Assembly: GCF_900142955.1 (NCBI RefSeq)
Contig: NZ_FRCP01000007.1
Location: forward strand, 154,910-218,909
DNA length: 64,000 bases
DNA from: Anaerosporobacter mobilis DSM 15930
Lineage (GTDB): Bacteria > Bacillota > Clostridia > Lachnospirales > Lachnospiraceae
Direction of reading: 5' to 3'
Shown: in pieces, positions 44,230-53,069 of the stretch
Numbering within the stretch: position 1 is the stretch's first letter
Layout of the letters: every line of letters begins with the position of its first letter
Program-made: the position numbers and the translations under genes
Notes under the pieces: model-generated
The model's database searches: none
Seen by the model: the letters and a program-made list of their open reading frames with translations, nothing else
What the model was told of the DNA's origin: nothing

Positions 44230-44760
44230 CTACCTACTGGCGAGATCCTGATTCACCATCTCGAGATAGTGAACAAACACTCCATTATTCGTAGAGATTT
44301 CATAGCAAGGAGTTAATTCTTCATATCGAAAACTCTTTCTGCCTCCTTGCTGTGCTCGTTCCCAGAAGGTAAGCAGTTCTTTGAAGCGAAGATAATAGAA
44401 ATAGTCTTTACTCGAATAATAAATCAATATGAACGCAACTCCCCCTTGCTGTTCAAACTCTTTCATGAATTCGATTTGATGCTCATGTATATTCTGCAAT
44501 GGAAACGTATCGTTAGCACATTCTTTCGCATCAAAACATATGGGTATTCCTTGCACAGCACCTATGTAATCGACCGTACTCTTCTGGTCGAAATAAGCAA
44601 GTGTTATGTGTCTTGTAGTCTTATCTATATTAATTGGTTTTATTGGTGTCGGAATCTTCTGAATCAACGCAAGGTGATTCGCACGATATTTCTCGTTAGT
44701 TAGATTGATTAATTCTTCTAACGTTGATCCACGAAGACCTCTAGAATTCCAAGATGGCAT
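44230..44760 (-). CDS. recU: Holliday junction resolvase RecU
   Basis: A 176-residue Mg-dependent endonuclease that resolves Holliday junctions in recombination and chromosome segregation. It begins PSWNSRGLRGSTLEELINLT and has the catalytic strand DYIGAVQGIPICFDAKEC (D-x-K), then HQIEFMKEFEQQGGVAFILI. The ATG at 44760 has AAAGGA upstream. The open frame extends to 44937 but that stretch is basic, without a ribosome site, and not RecU-like. Unlike many Firmicutes, no penicillin-binding protein gene is adjacent. Confidence 0.93.
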   Translation of the reverse strand: MPSWNSRGLRGSTLEELINLTNEKYRANHLALIQKIPTPIKPINIDKTTRHITLAYFDQKSTVDYIGAVQGIPICFDAKECANDTFPLQNIHEHQIEFMKEFEQQGGVAFILIYYSSKDYFYYLRFKELLTFWERAQQGGRKSFRYEELTPCYEISTNNGVFVHYLEMVNQDLASR

Positions 44761-44980
44761 AGTATCATTCCTTTCGTAACTTCTGTCTAATAACATACAA
44801 AGCTTAAGAATTAACTTCTTTTTTCTCCTCAGCTTGTGTATTCTAAAGGATTTATATCTTACACTATTGTAATCCTTTAAATAAGTTTTACTTCTTCTCA
44901 TTAGAGATAGTATACGAAAATTTGTTCGACATGGCAAGTTAAGTAATACAAAATTATAACTTAAAGAATTTAAAAATATC

Positions 44981-45057
44981 TTGACAACTACATAAAACTA
45001 TTGTATGTTTTAAAAAATACCATAATATGTTAATTTTATCTAAAAAGCAATAGTTTT
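44981..45057 (+). promoter_or_regulatory. Promoter with overlapping long-range inverted repeat, upstream of 45117
   Basis: TTGACA (44981-44986), 17 bases, then TATGTT (45004-45009). AAAACTATTG (44994-45003) fills the 3' spacer and is repeated inverted at 45048-45057. The pair could be two repressor half-sites or a leader stem. The region is extremely AT-rich. Confidence 0.5.
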
Positions 45058-45116
45058 CAAAATTAAAACTTATTACATAAACTAAATAATATCAACATAA
45101 AAAGGAGTGAGATACT

Positions 45117-45323
45117 ATGAGTAAATATGATTCTTTATGGAGATCTGTTCAAGCAAATGGTAACCCATCTATAAAGCTTTCTTTTGATGAAGTTAAAGAA
45201 ATCGCTGGTATTGAAATAGACCATTCCTTTTTAAAATTTAAAAAGGAAGCGATTGATTACGGATATGAAGTTGGTAAAATTTCTCTCAAGGAAAAAACTG
45301 TTATTTTTAATAAAATAAGCTAA
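45117..45323 (+). CDS. Small conserved hypothetical protein (DUF7662-like)
   Basis: A 68-residue cytosolic protein: SKYDSLWRSVQANGNPSIKL, then SFDEVKEIAGIEIDHSFLKF and a YGYEVGKISLKEKTVIF end. This pattern (a short K-Y-x-x-L-W opening and DHSFLK...KEKTV) recurs in small Firmicute proteins of unknown function. The exact domain name is from memory. AAGGAG is nine bases before the ATG and a TTGACA promoter lies upstream. It sits in an AT-rich stretch with the HEAT-repeat gene and may be an accessory gene. Confidence 0.75.
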   Translation: MSKYDSLWRSVQANGNPSIKLSFDEVKEIAGIEIDHSFLKFKKEAIDYGYEVGKISLKEKTVIFNKIS

Positions 45324-45526
45324 ATCATTGTTAGTTGAAAATAATATTTATCTTTTTTTATTAAATTATGTATTACTTTAAAAAAGTTAATCAACACTTT
45401 AAGTTAAAAAATTCTATATACCGCCTTAAAGATTAGTATTTATGCAAGAGATTTTAAATATAAATTCAATAATTTTATTTTCTTTATATTTTTTATATTA
45501 AAAAAATAAGTAAAGGAGAATCACAA

Positions 45527-46333
45527 ATGGAATGTTATAGTGTTATTGAAGATATTATTCCCTTATTGGAATTTCCCGATAGATTCAATGAAATTGAAGA
45601 TTACTTGACCACTAATTCTAATCTTCCCGGACCTCGAGGTAATCTAACTTTAGCATTCAAATTTGCGGAAAGTTTTGAGAAAAAAGATATAAGTGACGAA
45701 TTAGTGAACTTGTTAGTGGATTGGGTACATATATCACCAGAAGATGCACCTACGAACAATCCGAGAGAATTTCTATCATTTTGCGGTATCCTATGTTTGG
45801 GTGCATATTACTGTTTTGCCCCAGAAAACACTCAAGTACTTATCATGGAACAATTCAAAATCTCTATGAATGACATAAGATGGCGCGTTAAAGAAGGTGC
45901 TGCCATGGGCCTTCAGAAAATTGCTGAAAGAGATTTCGGCCCGATTAAAAATTATTTTTCACAATTGTATGGAAATTCAAATTTTGCTGAGAAGAGGGCT
46001 TTTATTGCAACACTAGCGCATCCACCAATTCTTACAAATAAAGAGATTGCCAAATTCAGCCTTAAAATTAGTGATGATATTTTGAAGGAGATATTGACCG
46101 TGGACAAAGCAAGCCGCAAGTCCGATGAATTTAAGGTTCTGTCAAAAGGACTCCAGTATGCTATCAGCGTTTTTGTTGCTGATTTACCTGATAAAGGTTT
46201 TGAATTATTAAAGAAGTATGCAAAGATTGAAGACCCAGAAATCAAAAAAATAATTAAATCAAACCTGGGCAAAGCTAGACTGGCAAAAAAATATGTTTCA
46301 GAAGTAGAGGAAGTTACTGCTCTACTTTCCTAA
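45527..46333 (+). CDS. HEAT-repeat-like protein of unknown function
   Basis: A 268-residue, mostly alpha-helical cytosolic protein. The segment DIRWRVKEGAAMGLQKIAER (about residues 113-132) is a HEAT-type helix pair as found in DNA-alkylation-repair-like and scaffold proteins. The flanking sequence continues in the same helical rhythm. No catalytic motif or membrane segment is seen. AAAGGAG precedes the ATG by eight bases. The 203 bp before it show nothing functional. It may be a binding scaffold. It lies in an AT-rich segment that differs in look from the recU side. Confidence 0.7.
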   Translation: MECYSVIEDIIPLLEFPDRFNEIEDYLTTNSNLPGPRGNLTLAFKFAESFEKKDISDELVNLLVDWVHISPEDAPTNNPREFLSFCGILCLGAYYCFAPENTQVLIMEQFKISMNDIRWRVKEGAAMGLQKIAERDFGPIKNYFSQLYGNSNFAEKRAFIATLAHPPILTNKEIAKFSLKISDDILKEILTVDKASRKSDEFKVLSKGLQYAISVFVADLPDKGFELLKKYAKIEDPEIKKIIKSNLGKARLAKKYVSEVEEVTALLS

Positions 46334-46435
46334 ATTGAATCTTATCAATATGGCTGCCTTGAGCCATTATCAGGTTATCTACTACAAGCAGAACAACTTT
46401 CACATCAATAGAACTTATACTTAATGAACAAAAAG

Positions 46436-46501
46436 AAAAGGTGCGACTCATAAGAGATGTATTACCAAAACTAATACAATCTCTTAGAATCCTACCTTTT
46501 T
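46436..46501. terminator. Long imperfect terminator hairpin after the HEAT-like gene
   Basis: Arms of about 30 bp (46436-46464 and 46472-46501) pair with several mismatches and end in TTTTT on the plus strand and a T-rich run on the minus strand. It separates the HEAT-like gene from convergent small minus-strand frames. Confidence 0.65.
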
Positions 46502-46527
46502 GCTACATTCTATAGAATTTTGATATC

Positions 46528-46683
46528 TTACTTTTCCAACTGATACTTCTCTAATAATTCCTGAACGATTCCTTTCCCTTGGGATTGTATCGCTTCATAC
46601 TCGACGATAAATCGAGTTGGAATTATTATACGAATCGAATTATCTCTTTTAACAAACCCCTCAAGATTGATGTACTGACTCAT
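46528..46683 (-). CDS. Possible 51-residue hypothetical protein
   Basis: An open frame MSQYINLEGFVKRDNSIRII, then IPTRFIVEYEAIQSQGKGIV and QELLEKYQLEK. The composition is protein-like, but no good ribosome site is present (GAGG lies 18 or more bases upstream). It could be a decayed tail of a once longer gene, together with the frame at 46761-46934. Nothing identifies a function. Confidence 0.35.
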   Translation of the reverse strand: MSQYINLEGFVKRDNSIRIIIPTRFIVEYEAIQSQGKGIVQELLEKYQLEK

Positions 46684-46760
46684 ATTATCGTTCAAAGAAC
46701 CACCTCAACTACTTACTATTACTATAATATTCTTAGCAAATATAATGGTTCCTATACAAA

Positions 46761-46934
46761 CTACCTATTATTATATGTATAGATATGTCGATTCCGTAAT
46801 TTATCAACCACACTGGTGCCATTTGCAGTTGGTATGTAACTATCCATTATGAACTCCTTATTGACTTCCTTCGCCCCTCCATTCTCTCTTGGTTGTAGGT
46901 TAGCGAATAAATTCTCTAATCTTCTCTCATCCAT
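46761..46934 (-). CDS. Possible 57-residue hypothetical protein or remnant
   Basis: An open frame starting MDERRLENLFANLQPREN and containing MDSYIPTANGTSVVDKLRNR. The wording looks like real protein, but GGGG is 12 bases from the ATG, so initiation is doubtful. It directly follows the membrane protein gene at 46959 on the same strand and precedes the 51-residue frame. The pair may be fragments of one degraded gene. Confidence 0.35.
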   Translation of the reverse strand: MDERRLENLFANLQPRENGGAKEVNKEFIMDSYIPTANGTSVVDKLRNRHIYTYNNR

Positions 46935-46958
46935 ACAGGCATCACGCCCCTTTCTAAG

Positions 46959-47981
46959 CTATTCATCTCTTTCCTCTAGTAGCAACATAACGTATTTGGA
47001 ATATAGTGCTTCAAATGATTTCACATACGCATAAATCAGCTCACCAATCTTAATATCATACAAGGGACCAAGTTTAACAACAATATATACATATGGGTGA
47101 CTCTTGTATTCATGAAATGCCGCAAGCTTATACTTAATATGTATGGTATCTTCCACTTTAAGAATCGCGTATTTATCTAATTCATACGTAATTTTTCTAA
47201 TCCTCCCCACTGACAAGGAGTTTTCATGATTAAGATACTCTAAGTAACTCGATTCTGTTAATGTTTGAATTATAACATCATCATGATTATCTGATAACGG
47301 AAGTAATATTCTTCCTAGGATTTCCACATAATCTGTATATGGTAATAAATCATCTACATAACCTTGATAATACAAGTACTGTACAATTTCATCTAGTGCA
47401 CCTAATTGTTTACATATACTGCTTACCATATCCGTATTCGTTTCTAATGCTGCTAAACCATCATTGGTAACTATCCTCTCTAGCTCTACTCCACCTTTCC
47501 CTATATTCTTAATGCTATATTGTTGTATGATAATCTGATAGATTAATATTCCAAGAACAAGGAATATAGCAAAATTCACAAGATATATGTACTGCATCTG
47601 ATCAATTCCAAAAATATTTGTCTTGTATGTTACTTTGAACTTCTTGTAATTCATTGTGTAATATAATGCAAATATTATAAATGCAAAGGCCCAGTATACA
47701 TATATAATACTACGTCTTTTCTTATCTGCCTTAATCATAAAGCGAGACATATCAATCTCAAAACTTATTGTTATGAAGATACCTAATAAAATTACACAGG
47801 CCATCATACACAATACCGATGGAAAGCTTTTAATATCAATAAAACAAGCTCCTATAATCCCGCCTATAACCAATCCTAATAGTAAAAATAGTAACTTTCC
47901 CCATATGGAATAAAGAAACTTTCTTATTCTCCTAATACAATCACCTTCAATACTATATTCTAATAATAGCAAAGAGACCAT
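46959..47981 (-). CDS. Four-helix membrane protein of unknown function
   Basis: A 340-residue protein with four predicted membrane segments (about residues 31-50, 56-74, 88-108, 130-150). A cytosolic C-terminal half of about 180 residues has mixed alpha/beta character (GGVELERIVTNDGLAALETN). The DUF2254 family came to mind for the layout, but motifs do not clearly match. No ribosome site precedes the ATG at 47981, so the true start may be a non-ATG codon inside the first 20 codons. No neighbour suggests a role. Confidence 0.6.
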   Translation of the reverse strand: MVSLLLLEYSIEGDCIRRIRKFLYSIWGKLLFLLLGLVIGGIIGACFIDIKSFPSVLCMMACVILLGIFITISFEIDMSRFMIKADKKRRSIIYVYWAFAFIIFALYYTMNYKKFKVTYKTNIFGIDQMQYIYLVNFAIFLVLGILIYQIIIQQYSIKNIGKGGVELERIVTNDGLAALETNTDMVSSICKQLGALDEIVQYLYYQGYVDDLLPYTDYVEILGRILLPLSDNHDDVIIQTLTESSYLEYLNHENSLSVGRIRKITYELDKYAILKVEDTIHIKYKLAAFHEYKSHPYVYIVVKLGPLYDIKIGELIYAYVKSFEALYSKYVMLLLEERDE

Positions 47982-48154
47982 TGCCCATACTTTATAAATA
48001 TATGCATTATAGTCTCTTCTTAAGTATATTAATTTTATTATTGTAGATTAGTTATTATTGTTGGCGATTGTATTTACATATTTTTCAATAATTATACTAT
48101 ACATCAATTTTTTCTTTCTGTATAGTCTTTTTTCTTAAGGTCAACCCATATTAA

Positions 48155-48979
48155 CTAAAAAGGGTTATAAAATCTACTGCCATTATGAAACGTAATAAAT
48201 AGCCCAATAATTGCAAATATAACAACAACTCCTATAGTAAGATAATCGTTTCTTTTTAGTGGTCTTGCATAATACCAAGTACGTTTTTTGTGTTTTCCAA
48301 ACCCACGCAATTCCATAGCATTACTAATTGTATCAATTCGACTCATACTAGAAAAGATAAGCGGGAATATAATAGCAGCTACATTCTTAATTCTACTAAT
48401 CAAAGATGCCTTTCCAGACATCTCAATTCCCCTGGCTTCTTGCGCATGTTTTATCTTGGTGAAATCTCCTTGTACATCTGGAATATATCGTAGTGCAATC
48501 GCTATGGCATAACCGATATTATAATGAATTCCAACTTTGTTAAGGGAGGCTGCAAATTCACTTGGATCTGTTGTAACAAAGAACATTAACGCGGCAGGAA
48601 TAATTGTAAAATACTTCAATATCATGTTTCCTTCGTAAAATAACTGTTCTGCCGTCATGGTATATGGACCAATTATATGGAATAAATCCGTTCTAGAACC
48701 ATATATCTTAACACCTTGATACGGAGAAAATATGAAAACAGCTATGATATTTAGCAAAAGGAAAATCATAATCATGTTAAAAACCGCACCAACTTGTTTC
48801 CATTTCGTTTTTGACATATAAAATATCACCAAACTAAAGACAACCATTACAACTAATACTCTTGTATCATAACTTAGCATACTAACTATGCTCCATATTA
48901 AGAAGAATATTAATTTAGTTACACCGCTAAGTTCGTGTATCCAAGTATCTTTTTGTTCATAGGCTAATATCTTAGACAT
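48155..48979 (-). CDS. ecfT: ECF transporter transmembrane component EcfT
   Basis: A 274-residue membrane protein with about five to six segments, linking the ATPases to the substrate-binding S subunit. Both conserved cytosolic coupling motifs are present: AQEARGIEMS and AMELRGFGKHKK (ARG-type signatures). The start overlaps the 3' end of the ATPase gene by 8 nt, showing translational coupling. It is the last gene of the S-AA-T unit. Confidence 0.92.
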   Translation of the reverse strand: MSKILAYEQKDTWIHELSGVTKLIFFLIWSIVSMLSYDTRVLVVMVVFSLVIFYMSKTKWKQVGAVFNMIMIFLLLNIIAVFIFSPYQGVKIYGSRTDLFHIIGPYTMTAEQLFYEGNMILKYFTIIPAALMFFVTTDPSEFAASLNKVGIHYNIGYAIAIALRYIPDVQGDFTKIKHAQEARGIEMSGKASLISRIKNVAAIIFPLIFSSMSRIDTISNAMELRGFGKHKKRTWYYARPLKRNDYLTIGVVVIFAIIGLFITFHNGSRFYNPF

Positions 48980-50708
48980 AATCTAACACCATTTCTTTCT
49001 TACTGTTACTTCGTATTTTTTTCTCATAATAGATAAAACGATCAACAAACTCAGAAGATTGTTCAATTCCACATCGTATTGCTAAATCATAAAGTGATGT
49101 TTTCTTAAGGTAAGCCTTATTCGCAATCTCTTCGTTAGTAAGTATTGCGGAAGGAGTGTCATCGGCAATCAATTTTCCATCTGCTATAACCACGGCCCGA
49201 TCCGTATATTCTAACATCAAATGCATATCATGTGTAATCATAATTATTGTAATACCTAATCTAAGATTAATTTCCTTTAAGAATTCCATGATTTCTGTGT
49301 AATGCTTATAATCTTGACCAGCAGTTGGTTCATCAAGAATTATAATCTCAGGATTCATAACCAGGATTGAAGCAATTGTAACTCTTTTTTTCTGACCAAA
49401 ACTTAAAGCAGATATAGGCCAATTACGAAATTGATAAAGGCCACATATTTTCAAGGTTTGATACACACGCTCTTTTATCTCTTGTTCGGGTACTCCTTTT
49501 ACTTTGAGCCCTAATGCAACTTCATCATATATTAAAGGTTTACAAATCATTTGATTTGGATTTTGCATAACAAGTCCGATTTTTTCTCCTCTTTCTTTGA
49601 TCGATAGTAAAGATATATCTTGATTGTGCAGATATATTTTCCCTTGCTGCGGTTTATAAAAACCACAAATCAGATTGGAAAGTGTAGATTTACCGGCTCC
49701 ATTTTTACCTACAATACTTAACATCTCACCTTTTTTTATATCAAAATTTATATCCTGTAAAATCGGTTTTTCTTCTGTATAAGAGAAATCTAAATTCTCT
49801 ATACGAAGAACTGATTCTTCTCGAACCTTTGGTATCTCTCTCTTAGCAGAATCATACCAGGTTCTCACCTGTTCTTCATAGGTATCTAACTTCATATTCT
49901 CTATATGTTGAGGTTTCGTATCTTTCGTGAGATTACATCCTGCATGCTTTAATGCACTGATATATAATGGTTCTCTGATTCCCTGTTCCTTTAATACATT
50001 CGTACTTAACAGTTCATCTGGTTCCATATCTGCAATAATTTGACCCTCGTTAATAACAACGATCCGGTCAACATCACGATACAATACATCTTCTAACCTG
50101 TGTTCAATAATTATGATTGTAGTATCTCTATTCTTTTGTATCTTATCTATCATATCAATTGCTCTTTTACCAGTAGCAGGGTCTAGATTTGCTAATGGTT
50201 CGTCAAACAACAGAATTTTCACATCATCAACCAAAACGCCCGCCATAGAAACTCTCTGTTTTTGTCCTCCAGATAGCTCACTAGGCGCATGATTAAGCAG
50301 ATTCTTCACATCTACAATCTCTGCTACTTCCTCTACCTTTGCATGCATCTTCTCCTGAGACATCATATCGTTCTCAAGTGCAAAGGCTATATCCTCTGCG
50401 ACTGTTAATCCTATGAATTGGCCATCTGTATCCTGAAGAACAGTTCCAACAATCTTTGACATACCAAAGATACCTAATTGTTTTGGGTCTTTCCCATCAA
50501 TCGTTAAACTACCACTACTATCACCCGGAAAAGAAAATGGAACCAATCCGTTAATGCAATTAGAAAGTGTTGATTTTCCAGATCCGGACGGTCCCACAAT
50601 CAAAACTTTCTCTCCGGGATATATCTTAAGATTAATATCCCGAAGAGAAGGTTCCACCTGTGATCGATATTTAAATGTATACTCTTTGAATTCGATAATA
50701 GGTTCCAT
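48972..50708 (-). CDS. ECF transporter fused double ATPase
   Basis: A 578-residue protein with two ABC ATPase domains in one chain. The first has GPSGSGKST (about 39-47), LSGGQKQR and LLFDEPLANLD. The second, from about residue 305, has GKNGAGKST, LSFGQKKR and IILDEPTAGQD. The second signature is LSFGQ in place of LSGGQ, a known variation in EcfA proteins. Fused EcfA pairs typically go with UPF0397-type S components, as here. The gene lies between the S component (3-bp gap) and EcfT (8-nt overlap). Confidence 0.92.
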   Translation of the reverse strand: MEPIIEFKEYTFKYRSQVEPSLRDINLKIYPGEKVLIVGPSGSGKSTLSNCINGLVPFSFPGDSSGSLTIDGKDPKQLGIFGMSKIVGTVLQDTDGQFIGLTVAEDIAFALENDMMSQEKMHAKVEEVAEIVDVKNLLNHAPSELSGGQKQRVSMAGVLVDDVKILLFDEPLANLDPATGKRAIDMIDKIQKNRDTTIIIIEHRLEDVLYRDVDRIVVINEGQIIADMEPDELLSTNVLKEQGIREPLYISALKHAGCNLTKDTKPQHIENMKLDTYEEQVRTWYDSAKREIPKVREESVLRIENLDFSYTEEKPILQDINFDIKKGEMLSIVGKNGAGKSTLSNLICGFYKPQQGKIYLHNQDISLLSIKERGEKIGLVMQNPNQMICKPLIYDEVALGLKVKGVPEQEIKERVYQTLKICGLYQFRNWPISALSFGQKKRVTIASILVMNPEIIILDEPTAGQDYKHYTEIMEFLKEINLRLGITIIMITHDMHLMLEYTDRAVVIADGKLIADDTPSAILTNEEIANKAYLKKTSLYDLAIRCGIEQSSEFVDRFIYYEKKIRSNSKKEMVLDYV

Positions 50709-50711
50709 ATC

Positions 50712-51263
50712 CTAGTCCTCTTTACTTAGGCTTGATGATTTTGCTCCAATTTTTGCATAACCAGCTGCTAATAAAGTACCCAAAATACCGATAATTAGTA
50801 TATTACCAAGCGCAGCATAAGCTCCTTGGATAAACACCTTATTGGCTGGTTCTACATATATAAGTATATCTAATGCTGGTGCCACTAGAATCCAAGCTAC
50901 TGCGTTAGCTAGTACTTGTACTACATTGAATGTAATAATCGCTTTTTTGTCAAAGCCTCCTTCTTTAATGGCAAGCTTTTTAGCAATCAAGCCGATCCCT
51001 AAACCAATTACAGCTTCTGGTATAACCCAGCTCCACCAAACACTTCCATAGAATACTAAGTCCCCAAGTGCATGTCCTAATAATCCAACTACTCCACCTA
51101 CAATTGGTCCAAACACTGCTGCAAGGAATGCAAATACGGCCATTCTAGGTTGCAAGTATGTGTTAGGAATACCAATTGGAATCTGTACTTCTGTTAAAGC
51201 AACAAAAAGGGCTGTACCAATTCCTATTGCTACAACTTCTTTGATACCAAACTTCTTTTTCAT
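50712..51263 (-). CDS. ECF transporter S component, UPF0397 type
   Basis: A 183-residue integral membrane protein with about five helices: VVAIGIGTALFVALTEVQIP, then IPNTYLQPRMAVFAFLAAVF, GHALGDLVFYGSVWWSWVIP and a hydrophobic end. This pattern fits the UPF0397 family of substrate-binding S subunits. The substrate (a vitamin or related micronutrient) is not evident; no riboswitch is visible in the 100-bp upstream gap. An AGGAGG-type ribosome site precedes the ATG. It forms a complete dedicated ECF transporter with the next two genes. Confidence 0.85.
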   Translation of the reverse strand: MKKKFGIKEVVAIGIGTALFVALTEVQIPIGIPNTYLQPRMAVFAFLAAVFGPIVGGVVGLLGHALGDLVFYGSVWWSWVIPEAVIGLGIGLIAKKLAIKEGGFDKKAIITFNVVQVLANAVAWILVAPALDILIYVEPANKVFIQGAYAALGNILIIGILGTLLAAGYAKIGAKSSSLSKED

Positions 51264-51365
51264 ACTTTAATCCTCCTCTTATAGTTTCAAACAGAGTATA
51301 CCATAACATATTTCTTTTATAAAGTAATTTTTCTTATCTTTCTATAAACATAAGAAAAGTAAGAT

Positions 51366-52325
51366 TTAAAACATTGTATTAACTATTTTTTCAAATATTG
51401 TTGGTCTTGCTGCTATAAATTCTTTTCCTGACAGATTACTACAAGCGCCTTCTAACTCAGGAAATCTTAAGCTATACGCGTGTAATAATTGATTTTCTAA
51501 AGAAAATTGTTTTTTCATCTGTTCATTCACACTGCGATTACCATATTTATGGTCACCGATGATTGGATGACCGATACTTTGCAGATGCGCACGAATTTGA
51601 TGCGTTTTACCTGTTATTAATTTAACCTGTAACAGGGTATACGTACCATTTGATTTAAGTGGTACATATTCTGTTGCAATGGGATCAGCTCCTTCTACAT
51701 GACAGTCTGTAATCGAAACTTTATTGGTTTTCTCGTCTTTATATAGATAGCCCTCGATCCTCTGTTGATGCTCAACTTTCCCTTTAACAATACAATGATA
51801 ATACTTATCTATGGTACGGTCTTTAAAAAGTTGTGCCATAGTCTGTAACCCTATTAAAGTCTTGCCAGCCACTACAAGACCACTTGTATTACGATCAAGT
51901 CGATTGCAGATGGAAGGTTTAAAGCTTCTTAATTCCTCTTTTGTTAATTGGTTACTCTTTAACATATAAGAGATAATACATTCAACTAAGGAAATGTCAG
52001 TCTGTTCCGCTTTTTGTGATAACATTCCTACTTCTTTATTAATCAATAGTATGTTCTCATCTTCATAGATGATTTCAATCTCTTCCTCAACTTCGTCTAC
52101 TGATACTTCACTAAACTTTTCTATTGTCTCATCTGCTAAGAATAGTTTGATTTCATCACATTCCGATAATTTCTCGCTGCCATCCGCTTTCTTTCCATTC
52201 AAAGTAATGTTCTTCTTGCGAAGCATCTTATATAGGAAACTCTTTGGCGCTTTATTCAGATATTTGGCAAGCAACTTATCAAGTCTTTGATTTGCCTCAT
52301 TTTTTGATACAATTATACTTTGCAT
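51366..52325 (-). CDS. RluA-family RNA pseudouridine synthase
   Basis: A 319-residue enzyme isomerising uridine to pseudouridine in rRNA or tRNA. An N-terminal S4 RNA-binding domain (RLDKLLAKYLNKAPKSFLYK, about residues 13-32) precedes the catalytic domain. The latter has ICNRLDRNTSGLVVAGKT with the catalytic Asp (about residue 145), TGKTHQIRAHLQSIGHPIIG DHKYG and an LHAYSL segment. Length agrees with RluC/RluD. Target position cannot be told from sequence. It follows the 198-residue membrane protein gene by 26 bp. Confidence 0.92.
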   Translation of the reverse strand: MQSIIVSKNEANQRLDKLLAKYLNKAPKSFLYKMLRKKNITLNGKKADGSEKLSECDEIKLFLADETIEKFSEVSVDEVEEEIEIIYEDENILLINKEVGMLSQKAEQTDISLVECIISYMLKSNQLTKEELRSFKPSICNRLDRNTSGLVVAGKTLIGLQTMAQLFKDRTIDKYYHCIVKGKVEHQQRIEGYLYKDEKTNKVSITDCHVEGADPIATEYVPLKSNGTYTLLQVKLITGKTHQIRAHLQSIGHPIIGDHKYGNRSVNEQMKKQFSLENQLLHAYSLRFPELEGACSNLSGKEFIAARPTIFEKIVNTMF

Positions 52326-52351
52326 TGCTATTTACTCCATAATCTTTACTT

Positions 52352-52948
52352 TTACACATTCAAAGTTTTCAATAAGTTAATAATCTCATCTCGTTCGCTA
52401 TTGTTAGTGTCCTCACCATCTTGTTCTTCTTTAGCTGGAACCTGCTCTTTGGAGGTAACAAGTGTCTTCACCCGTAATAGGAATTCACTAAAATCAGTCA
52501 GAACTTTTACTTCAAAGGAATACCCTTGATTTTTAATTGTTCTCATTAGATACGTCTGAATATAAGATATGTCTTGTCCTTGCTTACCCAGTAATGCAAT
52601 GACTTGATAATCATCCACAACAACAACGTCAAGATTCATTACTTTATCAGGAGAAGTAATTACTAAATCAGATATCATTGCGATACTAGGAGATATAACC
52701 TTACAAACTTGTTCATATTCTTTATCATTCATAGATTGATAAGGTGCAACTACAATATAACCGACCAACATCTTAGCACCGGGCAATGCCAATAAGATTG
52801 CAAGTATTGTAAATACATTGTTTTTTGAATTATCATTCAAAAGATATCCTATAACAAAGATAATTATGCCTACAAGTGCAATACTTATTGTATCTCGTAA
52901 TTGTTTATTCTTCTTGTACTTAATATATCCGTGTGTCCCCTTATCCAC
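52352..52948 (-). CDS. Conserved two-helix membrane protein of unknown function
   Basis: A 198-residue protein with a basic N-terminus, two membrane segments (about residues 22-38 and 45-66) and a cytosolic alpha/beta domain of about 110 residues (DLVITSPDKVMNLDVVVVDD, VIALLGKQGQDISYIQTYLM). The tail is acidic (KEQVPAKEEQDGEDTNNSER). It resembles hypothetical proteins that I recall next to pseudouridine synthase genes in Lachnospiraceae, but I cannot name a family. It lies directly upstream of the RluA-type gene. Confidence 0.65.
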   Translation of the reverse strand: MDKGTHGYIKYKKNKQLRDTISIALVGIIIFVIGYLLNDNSKNNVFTILAILLALPGAKMLVGYIVVAPYQSMNDKEYEQVCKVISPSIAMISDLVITSPDKVMNLDVVVVDDYQVIALLGKQGQDISYIQTYLMRTIKNQGYSFEVKVLTDFSEFLLRVKTLVTSKEQVPAKEEQDGEDTNNSERDEIINLLKTLNV

Positions 52949-53069
52949 GTATCCTTCCCCCTGCTAGTGTATCTATTCTTGTTACGTCAAGGCTATCTCA
53001 TATAATGCAAATCATGCATTCGTTAAAATATCCTCAGATAACATTCTTTTCAAAAAATATATCAATCAA

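Noticed and set aside
45952..46272. 106-residue minus-strand open frame
   Set aside because: Antisense to the HEAT-like gene, which has a better ribosome site and plausible fold.
46579..46782. 67-residue plus-strand open frame
   Set aside because: No ribosome site, Tyr/Thr/Asn-rich random-looking end; the opposite strand has a more protein-like frame.
51324..51360. 9-bp inverted repeat TTTTCTTAT/ATAAGAAAA downstream of the RluA-type gene
   Set aside because: Purely A/T-rich with no U-run in the reading direction; could be chance in this AT-rich gap.
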